From Comamonas testosteroni (GTDB lineage: Bacteria > Pseudomonadota > Gammaproteobacteria > Burkholderiales > Burkholderiaceae_C), in the NCBI RefSeq assembly GCF_000761245.1, contig NZ_AWOR01000110.1, positions 1 to 64,000 of the forward strand: DNA of 64,000 nt. The letters run 5' to 3'. A program made the translations under genes and the position numbers. How positions within the stretch are numbered: the first letter of the stretch is position 1; each line of letters starts with the position of its first letter. Positions 56,881 through 64,000 of this stretch are shown here, one piece after another. The notes under the pieces were generated by a model that was not told where the DNA came from, made no database searches, and saw nothing but the letters and a program-made list of their open reading frames with translations.

Positions 56881-58083
56881 CTAGTATTGCGCGTCGTCAT
56901 CAGGGGACATCCAGTACGTATCGTCCTGCCCCTCGACTTCTTCGCGTGCCGCCTCTTCACGTACCTGCAAAACCCGGTCAGCCAACATCTGCCGCAGCTG
57001 CGCCAGTCCCTGCCCCGAGCGAGCACTGACAAACACACGCGGCACCGGCGTGCCATCGAGCTCATACATATCCTGCAGCATGGCAGGCTGACGCTCGGGC
57101 TCAATGGCATCCAGCTTGTTGAAAACCAGAATCTGGGGCACATCATCGGCCCCGATTTCACCCAGAACTTTTTGGACTTGTTGTATTTGTTCCGGGAATC
57201 CGGGGTTCGATGCATCCACGACATGCAGCAGCAGATCGGCGTCAATCGCCTCCTGCAAGGTCGCCTGGAAAGCATCCACCAGACCGTGCGGCAAGTCACG
57301 AATAAAACCGACGGTATCCGACAGCGAGACCGACTCCTCGGCCTCCGCCAGATACATCTGCCGGGTGGTGGTATCCAGCGTGGCAAACAGCTGATCTGCG
57401 GCATAGGCGCGAGCCTTCACCATGGCATTGAACAGCGTGGATTTGCCGGCATTGGTATAGCCAACCAGGGAAATATTGAAAACTTCGCGACGCGAGCGCT
57501 GGCGCCTCTGCGTAGAACGCTGCTTCTTGACCTTTTTCAGGCGCTCCTTGGTGCGCTTGATGGCTTCGTCAATCATGCGGCGGTCCAGCTCGATCTGCTT
57601 TTCACCGGGACCGCCACGGCCGCCGATACCGCCGGCCTGACGCTCCAGGTGACTCCAGCGGCGCACCAGGCGCGTGCTGATGTATTGCAGGCGAGCCAGC
57701 TCCACCTGCAGCTTGCCTTCATGGCTGCGTGCGCGCTGAGCGAAGATTTCCAGAATCAGCATGGTCCGGTCGTTGACCGGCATCTGGATATGGCGCTCCA
57801 GATTGCGCTGCTGTGCCGGACTCAGGGCCTGGTCGAACCAGACTTCCTTGGCACCGTGCATCTGGGCCAGCATGCGGATCTCATCCGCCTTGCCACTGCC
57901 CACGAACAACGCGGGATCGGGGGCTTTGCGCTTGCAGGTCAAGCGGGCCACGGGTTGCAAGCCAGCGGTCTGTGCCAGCAGGCCCAGCTCTTCCAGCTCG
58001 TCGTCAAAATGGGGAACACCAAAATCCACGCCCACCAGCAGCACTGGCGCAGACGCGGAACGTTCAAAGGATTCAGAACTCAA
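56881..58083 (-). CDS. hflX: ribosome-associated GTPase HflX
   Basis: A 400-residue GTPase that splits stalled 70S ribosomes, especially after heat or antibiotic stress. N-terminal HflX domain with GSGKADEIRMLAQ and the glycine-rich GGRGGPGEKQIELDRR, then the G domain: G1 GYTNAGKSTLFN, G3 DTVGFIRDLP, G4 FNKLDAIEP. The frame begins with a TTG (58081-58083) behind a weak GGACAGG, so the true start needs checking. hfq lies 62 bp upstream on the same strand, the usual order. Confidence 0.93.
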   Translation of the reverse strand: MSSESFERSASAPVLLVGVDFGVPHFDDELEELGLLAQTAGLQPVARLTCKRKAPDPALFVGSGKADEIRMLAQMHGAKEVWFDQALSPAQQRNLERHIQMPVNDRTMLILEIFAQRARSHEGKLQVELARLQYISTRLVRRWSHLERQAGGIGGRGGPGEKQIELDRRMIDEAIKRTKERLKKVKKQRSTQRRQRSRREVFNISLVGYTNAGKSTLFNAMVKARAYAADQLFATLDTTTRQMYLAEAEESVSLSDTVGFIRDLPHGLVDAFQATLQEAIDADLLLHVVDASNPGFPEQIQQVQKVLGEIGADDVPQILVFNKLDAIEPERQPAMLQDMYELDGTPVPRVFVSARSGQGLAQLRQMLADRVLQVREEAAREEVEGQDDTYWMSPDDDAQY

Positions 58084-58145
58084 ATACCTGTCCCGTAGGG
58101 TAAAAGCCGCGCCGGGCTAGCCGGCGGGCGTTGACGCAAGAAAGC

Positions 58146-58403
58146 TTAGGCAGCAGCAGCGGCGTCGTTGTCAGCCGGAGTAGCGGCCGAGAAATTCACG
58201 GCGCGACCGGGAACGATGGTGGAGATGGCGTGCTTGTAAACCATCTGGGTCACAGTGTTGCGCAGAAGCACCACATATTGGTCGAACGACTCGATTTGGC
58301 CCTGCAGCTTGATGCCGTTGACCAGATAGATGGAGACCGGCACATGTTCACGACGCAGTGCGTTCAGGAACGGATCTTGGAGGAGTTGACCTTTATTGCT
58401 CAC
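58146..58403 (-). CDS. hfq: RNA chaperone Hfq
   Basis: An 85-residue Sm-like protein forming hexamers that pair small RNAs with mRNA. Sm1 and Sm2 regions are complete: [41 protein letters not shown], and [12 protein letters not shown] short Ala/Asp tail follows. The length and motifs fit the family. Confidence 0.98.
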   Translation of the reverse strand: MSNKGQLLQDPFLNALRREHVPVSIYLVNGIKLQGQIESFDQYVVLLRNTVTQMVYKHAISTIVPGRAVNFSAATPADNDAAAAA

Positions 58404-58507
58404 GATATTCTCCGTGTTCGAAGAGTGTTGTTGTAAACCGACACATTACCACAGGGCCCGGGAAAAACAACGAAAAGGGTTTTCCCGCAGGCACCAGCAG
58501 ACAGTTA

Positions 58508-59848
58508 TTAATCCTTGTCGGCGTAAGGATTATGGGAGGTTTTCAAGTCGATGCGCAACGGGGTGCCGACCAAATTGAACTCCTTGCGGAAACGGCCTTC
58601 CAGAAAGCGCTTGTAGGCATCGGTGACCAGCTCCAGCGAGTTGCCATGGATCACGATGATGGGCGGGTTCATGCCACCTTGGTGGGCATAGCGCATCTTG
58701 GGACGATAGGCTCCCACCTTCTTGGGCGTCTGGAACTGGATCGACTCCATCAGAATGCGCGTCAACACCGGCGTAGGCATCTTGCAGGTGGCTGCACGAT
58801 GGGCCTGGATGATGGACTTCCACATCGGCTCGAGACCCTGGCGCTTTTGTGCCGAGATGAAATGCAGCGGCGCAAACTTCAGGAAGGACAGGCGCGTCTC
58901 GATGGAACGCTCCAGCATCTGACGCTGGTAGTCATCCACGGCATCCCATTTGTTGATGCCCAACACGACCGAGCGGCCGCTCTCCAGGATATAGCCCGCG
59001 ATATGCGCGTCCTGGTCGGTCACGCCTTGCGTGGCATCGATCAGCAGCAGCACGACGTTGGCGCCTTCGATGGCCTGCAGCGTCTTGACCACCGAGAATT
59101 TCTCGATGGCTTCAAACACCTTGCCCTTGCGGCGCAGACCGGCTGTATCGATCAGCTCGAACTTCTGGCCATTGCGCTCGAAAGGCACGGTGATCGCATC
59201 GCGCGTGGTGCCGGGCATGTCAAAAGCCACCAGGCGCTCTTCACCCAGCCAGGTATTGATCAGCGTGGACTTGCCGGCATTGGGACGACCTGCCACCGCC
59301 AGACGCACGGGCTTCTGGTCTTCCTCGCCAAAGACCTCTTCTTCAGGCTCCGGCAGATTCAGCAGACCCAGAGCCGCATCCACCAGGCTGCGCACGCCCT
59401 GACCATGGGCTGCGGATACAGGCATGACCTCGCCAAGACCCAGCTCATAGAACTCGGACAGGTGCACGCCATCCTTCATGCCTTCGGCCTTGTTGGCCAC
59501 CAGCATAGTGGGCTTGCCCAGACGGCGCAGGTAGTTGCTGATTTCGTGATCCTGACCGGACAGGCCGGCGCGCGCATCCAGCACGAAGATCACGACATCG
59601 GCTTCCGCCACCGCTTGCTGCGTCTGCTTGGCCATCTCCTTGAAGATGCCGCGCGATGCGTCCGGCTCGAAACCGCCCGTATCGATGACGATGTACTCAT
59701 GCTTGCCCTGACGGCCCTGGCCGTAATGGCGGTCACGCGTCAGCCCTGCAAAGTCGGCGACGATGGCATCCCTCGACTTCGTGAGTCGATTGAACAGCGT
59801 CGACTTGCCCACATTGGGGCGCCCTACCAGGGCAATAACTGGCTTCAT
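58508..59848 (-). CDS. der: GTPase Der (EngA)
   Basis: A 446-residue protein with two tandem GTPase domains and a C-terminal KH-like domain; it is needed for 50S ribosome assembly. First P-loop [12 protein letters not shown], second [12 protein letters not shown], the switch motifs DTGGFEPD and [10 protein letters not shown], and G4 elements NKAEG and NKWDA. bamB lies 15 bp upstream on the same strand. Confidence 0.97.
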   Translation of the reverse strand: MKPVIALVGRPNVGKSTLFNRLTKSRDAIVADFAGLTRDRHYGQGRQGKHEYIVIDTGGFEPDASRGIFKEMAKQTQQAVAEADVVIFVLDARAGLSGQDHEISNYLRRLGKPTMLVANKAEGMKDGVHLSEFYELGLGEVMPVSAAHGQGVRSLVDAALGLLNLPEPEEEVFGEEDQKPVRLAVAGRPNAGKSTLINTWLGEERLVAFDMPGTTRDAITVPFERNGQKFELIDTAGLRRKGKVFEAIEKFSVVKTLQAIEGANVVLLLIDATQGVTDQDAHIAGYILESGRSVVLGINKWDAVDDYQRQMLERSIETRLSFLKFAPLHFISAQKRQGLEPMWKSIIQAHRAATCKMPTPVLTRILMESIQFQTPKKVGAYRPKMRYAHQGGMNPPIIVIHGNSLELVTDAYKRFLEGRFRKEFNLVGTPLRIDLKTSHNPYADKD

Positions 59849-59863
59849 TCCAAAAACAACCTA

Positions 59864-61039
59864 TCAATCCGGCTTGAAGCCATACACAGTTCCGCTTCGG
59901 CTGACGATCACCAGAGTATTGGCGGCGACAACCGGGGAAGTGGCAACTCCTGCCTTGTCAGTTTCCAAACGGGCCAGTGCAGAGCCGTCTTCACGCGAGA
60001 GCATATGCACTGTCCCCAAATCATCGGCCAGCACCACGGAGCGGCCCAGCACCAGAGGCGCCGTCAGCTTGCGGTACTGCAGCTTGTCGATGGACCACAG
60101 ACGCTGACCGTCTGCACGATTCCAGGCCTGCACCGTGCCGTTGCCTTCCGCGCCAAACACGGCCTGCTCGTCGCCCGCCACGCCGTCGCTACCCTTGGAG
60201 GTCTGCGTCCAGCGCACATTGGCCGTGCTCACATCCACGCATCCCACCGAGGCCTGGAACGCACGTGCACAGACACTGCTGCCCACACGGCTGACGGGAC
60301 CGACCAGATCCACCAGTCGCTCCACATCGTTGGTCCCGCGCGGTGCGGCCAGAGGAGCCATCCAGCGCACCGAGCCATTGTCAGGATCAACTCCTGCCAG
60401 ACGTCCGGACACGCCTACCACCAGATTATTACCAACGGCCTGCAAAACGCCTGGCTGTCGCAAAATAAGCGGTTCATTGCTGGGGCCTTCAACCGACCAC
60501 AGCTCACGACCCGTATTGGCATCGAAAGCCGCCAGAGAACGATCAGCCGCCATCACGAACACGCGGCCGCCAGCCACCAGAGGCGGCGTATAGACCGCTG
60601 CGGTCAGGTTGTTCTTCCACAGCTGCTTGCCTTCGGCAAACACCATGAGCTGGTTGCTGCGTGTAACCACCGCTGTGCGCTGGCCGTCGCTGCCCACGCC
60701 GGTGGTCAGCGGCTCGCCCGCACTGAACTTGCCCAGCTGGCTGCCGGTATTGCCATCAAGCGTGGTAACGCTGCCATCTTTGGTGACCACGGTGACGGTA
60801 TTGCCCTGCACCAGCGCAGGTATGGCCAGAGGCACTTCGCTGCCGAGCTTGGCCGACCAAGCCTGATGCACCGCAATCTTGCCGGGATTGGGCCCCAGGT
60901 CCAGAGGCTTGGGCTTGTCCTTGCCGCCGAACATGGAGCAGGCAGCCAGCGACGCGGCCACAGCAGTCAGCACCAGCACACGGGCTGCGGATTGCGCTGC
61001 AGGGGCAGCGGACTTCACTTGATGGGCAAAAGTCTTCAA
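59864..61039 (-). CDS. bamB: outer-membrane assembly lipoprotein BamB
   Basis: A 391-residue lipoprotein of the BAM complex, which inserts outer-membrane proteins. The signal ends with the lipobox SLAAC (Cys about residue 34). The mature part is an eight-bladed propeller of PQQ-like repeats (FDANTGRELWSVEGP, RADGQRLWSIDKL, LSREDGSALARLETDKAG). The YfgM-like gene ends two bases before its start, so they form one unit with der. Confidence 0.95.
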   Translation of the reverse strand: MKTFAHQVKSAAPAAQSAARVLVLTAVAASLAACSMFGGKDKPKPLDLGPNPGKIAVHQAWSAKLGSEVPLAIPALVQGNTVTVVTKDGSVTTLDGNTGSQLGKFSAGEPLTTGVGSDGQRTAVVTRSNQLMVFAEGKQLWKNNLTAAVYTPPLVAGGRVFVMAADRSLAAFDANTGRELWSVEGPSNEPLILRQPGVLQAVGNNLVVGVSGRLAGVDPDNGSVRWMAPLAAPRGTNDVERLVDLVGPVSRVGSSVCARAFQASVGCVDVSTANVRWTQTSKGSDGVAGDEQAVFGAEGNGTVQAWNRADGQRLWSIDKLQYRKLTAPLVLGRSVVLADDLGTVHMLSREDGSALARLETDKAGVATSPVVAANTLVIVSRSGTVYGFKPD

Positions 61040-61041
61040 GA

Positions 61042-61719
61042 TTATTTCTCCGACGGCGTTGTCTTGACCAGGGTTGCGGCTTCAGGAGCCACGCCCAGCG
61101 CGTTCAGCTTGAATTCCACCAGATGGCGGTAGTCCAGATCCTTGTCCAGTGCCTTGTAGGCTGCCTGGTACTGGGCAACCGCCTCAGCCTGCTTGCCCAG
61201 CGCCACATACAGATCGCCACGGCGATCAGCCTGCAGACCGGCATAGGACTCAGGCATGGCCGCCTCAAGCACCTTCAGGCCTTCGTCATAGCTTTTTTGC
61301 TGCTCCAGCACGGAAGACAGACGAATGCGAGCGAGCGCCTTGAAGCTTTCATCGCCCTTGTCGGCCACCCAGCTCAGCTGAGCCTTGGCATCATCGAGCT
61401 TGCCGGCATCCACCGAGGCCTTGGCCATCAGCAAAGCCGTCTGGGCTGCCTGCGCCGTGCCTGCGTACTTGTCCCGCAGCTCGCTGAAAGCCTGGTCGGC
61501 GCGCGCCGCATCCTTGGCCGTCAGCGCTTCGTCCACGGCGAACTCCAGGGCCGAGGCCTGGGTGGCCTGACGCTTTTGCCAGTACTGCCAGCCGTTCCAG
61601 CCGGCCAGTCCGAGAAAGACCACGACCAGCACGCTGGTGATCAGAGTTCCCCAGGAATTCCAGAAATGCTTGAGCTGCTCAATTTGCTCTTGTTCTTCAA
61701 GATCGAGATGATTTGCCAT
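61042..61719 (-). CDS. YfgM-like ancillary SecYEG translocon subunit
   Basis: A 225-residue single-pass protein. A cytoplasmic N-terminus (NHLDLEEQEQIEQLKHFWNSWG), one membrane helix (LITSVLVVVFLGLAGWNGWQYW), and a periplasmic tetratricopeptide-like domain. In E. coli, YfgM links the translocon to periplasmic chaperones. The gene lies between hisS and bamB, its conserved place. Confidence 0.92.
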   Translation of the reverse strand: MANHLDLEEQEQIEQLKHFWNSWGTLITSVLVVVFLGLAGWNGWQYWQKRQATQASALEFAVDEALTAKDAARADQAFSELRDKYAGTAQAAQTALLMAKASVDAGKLDDAKAQLSWVADKGDESFKALARIRLSSVLEQQKSYDEGLKVLEAAMPESYAGLQADRRGDLYVALGKQAEAVAQYQAAYKALDKDLDYRHLVEFKLNALGVAPEAATLVKTTPSEK

Positions 61720-61768
61720 GGCTACTTAGATTGAGTGGAACGCTGGTCGAAAAACGAGGTGCGGAAAA

Positions 61769-63073
61769 TCAAACCGCCGATTTTAGGCTGCCGGCCCACT
61801 GGGCCACGTCCGCCAGAGCTTGCTGCACCTGCTGGCCTTCGCCGTCGCGCAGCGACTTCACAGTCACCTTGCCCTGGGCCAGCTCGTCGGAGCCGAAGAT
61901 CAGAGCAAAGCGTGCACCCGAGCCATCGGCCTTCTTGAACTGGGACTTCATCGAGCCCATGCCCTCGGCCGAGCCGCCGGCCGCTGCATGCATCTGAACC
62001 GCCACACCGGCTGCACGCAGCTGCTGCACGGTCTTGAAGACCTGGGGCAGCGCCGAGGCGTCGGGAATGATGGCGTAGACATCGGCTGCGGGCTGGGGAA
62101 TCTCTACCCCCACCTCCTTGAGCACTTCGAGCACGCGCTCCACACCCATACCCCAGCCCACGGCCGGAGCGGGTTTGCCGCCGATTTCCTCGATCAGGTA
62201 GTCGTAGCGGCCGCCGCCGCAGATGGTGCCTTGCGAGCCCAGCTTGTCGGTAATGAACTCGAACACCGTGAGGTTGTAGTAGTCCATGCCGCGCACCAGA
62301 CGCGGGTTCAGGCTCCAGGCCACATCGTTGGCATCCAGAATGTCCTGCACAGCCTTCAGATGCGCCTTGGAGGCATCACCCAGATAGTCCATCAGCTTGG
62401 GCGCTGCGTTGACCATGTCCTGCATGGCAGGATTCTTGGTGTCCAGCACGCGCAGCGGATTGCTGTACATGCGGCGCTTGGCTTCTTCGTCCATCACCTC
62501 GGTGTGCTGCTCGAAGTAAGCGATCAGGGCCGCGCGATGCGCCTTGCGCTCCTCGGGCTGGCCCAGGCTGTTGAGCTCCAGGCGCACGCCTTCAATGCCC
62601 AGCTCCTTCCAAAGTTGAGCGGCCAGCAGAATCACTTCGGCATCCAGCTCGGGGCCGGCAAAGCCCATGGCTTCCACACCGACCTGGTGGAACTGGCGAT
62701 AGCGGCCGCGCTGGGGACGTTCATGGCGGAACATCTGGCCGATGTAGAACAGACGCTTGCCGCCTTCGTACAGCAGATTGTTTTCCACCACCGAACGCAC
62801 CACGCCGGCCGTACCTTCAGGACGCAGGGTCAGGTGCTCGCCGTTGAGCTTGTCTTCGAAGGAGTACATCTCCTTTTCGACGATATCGGTCACCTCGCCC
62901 AGGCCGCGCACAAACAGGGCCGTGGGCTCGACGATGGGGGTGCGCATATTGCGATAGGCAAAGCGGCCCATCAGATCGCGCACCTTGGCTTCAAACCACT
63001 CCCAACGCGCCGAATCGGGTGGGAGAATGTCGTTCATGCCTTTGACGGCGGTCAGTTTTTCGTTCTTGGCCAC
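61769..63073 (-). CDS. hisS: histidyl-tRNA synthetase
   Basis: A 434-residue class II aminoacyl-tRNA synthetase. Motif 2 appears as [22 protein letters not shown]; the histidine-specific motif as [15 protein letters not shown]; the C-terminal anticodon domain starts at about residue 335. I chose the GTG at 63071-63073 because it gives the normal [20 protein letters not shown]-terminus; the open frame runs 14 codons further upstream. Confidence 0.96.
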   Translation of the reverse strand: MAKNEKLTAVKGMNDILPPDSARWEWFEAKVRDLMGRFAYRNMRTPIVEPTALFVRGLGEVTDIVEKEMYSFEDKLNGEHLTLRPEGTAGVVRSVVENNLLYEGGKRLFYIGQMFRHERPQRGRYRQFHQVGVEAMGFAGPELDAEVILLAAQLWKELGIEGVRLELNSLGQPEERKAHRAALIAYFEQHTEVMDEEAKRRMYSNPLRVLDTKNPAMQDMVNAAPKLMDYLGDASKAHLKAVQDILDANDVAWSLNPRLVRGMDYYNLTVFEFITDKLGSQGTICGGGRYDYLIEEIGGKPAPAVGWGMGVERVLEVLKEVGVEIPQPAADVYAIIPDASALPQVFKTVQQLRAAGVAVQMHAAAGGSAEGMGSMKSQFKKADGSGARFALIFGSDELAQGKVTVKSLRDGEGQQVQQALADVAQWAGSLKSAV

Positions 63074-63115
63074 GTGAAGTCTCACACTTGGGTTACTAGC
63101 AAAACAAGAGCACAT

Positions 63116-63272
63116 TGCGCTTGGCAGGTATGCTTTTTAGCTAGAAACCTAATTCAAATCCATACAGATAGTGCGCAAGCAGCTATCAATTCCAAAGTCT
63201 TGGCTCGCTGGCATTGTGCCAGCAAGCGCAATCACCACCCGCATGCCGGGCCGCTGCAAGCGCTCAAGTCGC
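63116..63272. repeat. AT-rich intergenic element between ispG and hisS
   Basis: The gap holds GTGCGCAAGCAGCTATCAATTCC (63171-63193), close to the right end of the element between thyA and folA. Likely a degenerate copy of the same interspersed family. Confidence 0.35.
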
Positions 63273-64000
63273 TCAGGCCTTCTGGCCATAGCGGCGCTGC
63301 ACATATTCCAGCACCAGGGTCTGGAACTCCTCGGCGATATGCTCGCCACGCAGCGTCAAGGCCTTCTCGCCGTCGATGAACACTGGCGCTGCAGGTGCCT
63401 CGCCATTGCCGGGCAGACTGATGCCGATATCGGCATGTTTGCTCTCGCCGGGGCCGTTGACGATGCAACCCATCACCGCTACCTTCATGGCTTCCACGCC
63501 AGGGAACTGGGTGCGCCAGACCGGCATTTCACCACGCAGGAAATCGTCGATCTTCTTGGCCAGTTCCTGGAAGGTGGTGCTGGTGGTGCGGCCACAGCCC
63601 GGGCAGGCGGTGACGCTGGGCACGAACACGCGCAGACCCAGGGCCTGCAGGATTTCGGAAGCTACAACGACCTCCTGCGTGCGTGCTTCACCTGGCTGGG
63701 GCGTGAGCGAGACGCGAATCGTGTCGCCGATGCCTTCTTGCAGCAGCACCGACAGTGCTGCGGTGGATGCCACCGTGCCCTTGGTGCCCATGCCGGCCTC
63801 GGTCAGGCCCAGGTGCAGCGCATAGTCGCAGCGGCGCGCCAGCTCGCGGTAGACCGAAATCAGATCCTGCACACCGCTGACCTTGCAGGACAGGATGATG
63901 TTGTCGGGGTTCAGGCCGATGTTCCTCGCCAGCTCGGCCGAGCTGATGGCCGAGGTGATCAGCGCCTCGTACATGACCTGGCGCGTCTCCCAGGGCTTCT
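63273..64000 (-). CDS. ispG: 4-hydroxy-3-methylbut-2-enyl diphosphate synthase, C-terminal part
   Basis: The last about 242 codons of the gene; the start lies right of the window. The enzyme reduces methylerythritol cyclodiphosphate in the non-mevalonate isoprenoid pathway using flavodoxin and a [4Fe-4S] cluster. Visible signatures: [21 protein letters not shown], the cluster cysteines in [12 protein letters not shown] and [14 protein letters not shown], which belong to the C-terminal domain. The reading frame is intact to the edge. Confidence 0.95.
   Translation of the reverse strand, partial: KPWETRQVMYEALITSAISSAELARNIGLNPDNIILSCKVSGVQDLISVYRELARRCDYALHLGLTEAGMGTKGTVASTAALSVLLQEGIGDTIRVSLTPQPGEARTQEVVVASEILQALGLRVFVPSVTACPGCGRTTSTTFQELAKKIDDFLRGEMPVWRTQFPGVEAMKVAVMGCIVNGPGESKHADIGISLPGNGEAPAAPVFIDGEKALTLRGEHIAEEFQTLVLEYVQRRYGQKA

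Overview
The window reads as a chromosomal segment of a GC-rich betaproteobacterium of the order Burkholderiales, most likely Comamonas or a close Comamonadaceae relative. Support comes from a Bug-type solute receptor, a porin_4-type porin, the order purA-hisZ-hflC-hflK-hflX-hfq-der-bamB-yfgM-hisS-ispG, the glyA-nrdR pair behind a ZTP (pfl) riboswitch, and heavy use of CTG leucine codons. No plasmid, phage or insertion-sequence genes were recognised. Genus assignment is inference.

Layout. 1-1800: tandem array of seven apparently identical tRNA-Leu(CAG) genes, each with its own -10 box and intrinsic terminator; a further unit begins left of the window. 1888-8678: two large minus-strand genes, a DUF349 protein and a DUF748/AsmA-like envelope protein. 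8679-9547: long AT-rich leader with a LexA-like box and several hairpins, ahead of a lytic transglycosylase. 10500-12438: ZTP riboswitch, glyA, nrdR. 12570-15553: periplasmic 5'-nucleotidase lipoprotein and aroC. 15583-18486: divergent CoA transferase and citrate synthase with an N-terminal DNA-binding domain. 18557-20561: CBS protein and metY. 20577-24617: accessory patch with two immunity-like proteins (DUF4303/HEAT-like and PoNi-like) and two alpha/beta hydrolases. 24870-30913: Mpo1-like protein, YihY/BrkB membrane protein, DUF2069 protein, LysR regulator, FAD-linked 2-hydroxyacid dehydrogenase, lipoprotein. 31155-34223: thyA, folA, metallophosphoesterase, DUF333 lipoprotein. 34613-39362: LysR, Bug receptor, sulfatase and porin, probably an inserted uptake and hydrolysis module for a sulfate ester. 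39763-46375: xth, an unknown gene, ntrC, ntrB, a DUF4124 protein and glnA, the last with a sigma-54 promoter and NtrC sites. 46697-50670: EI24-type membrane protein, sterol desaturase-like enzyme, polysaccharide deacetylase, beta-propeller protein. 50951-64000: phosphoribosyltransferase, purA, hisZ, DUF2065, hflC, hflK, hflX, hfq, der, bamB, yfgM-like, hisS and a partial ispG, all on the minus strand.

Working together: glyA, thyA and folA belong to one-carbon and thymidylate metabolism, and the ZTP riboswitch ties glyA to folate status. ntrB, ntrC and glnA form the nitrogen-control circuit, and the NtrC sites upstream of glnA are visible. hflK/hflC, hfq, hflX and der are membrane quality-control, RNA and ribosome functions; bamB and the YfgM-like protein serve outer-membrane and periplasmic protein biogenesis. 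The least explained parts are the tRNA array, the unaccompanied immunity genes, the DNA-binding citrate synthase with repeated CAATC motifs in its divergent promoter, and the sulfatase module.
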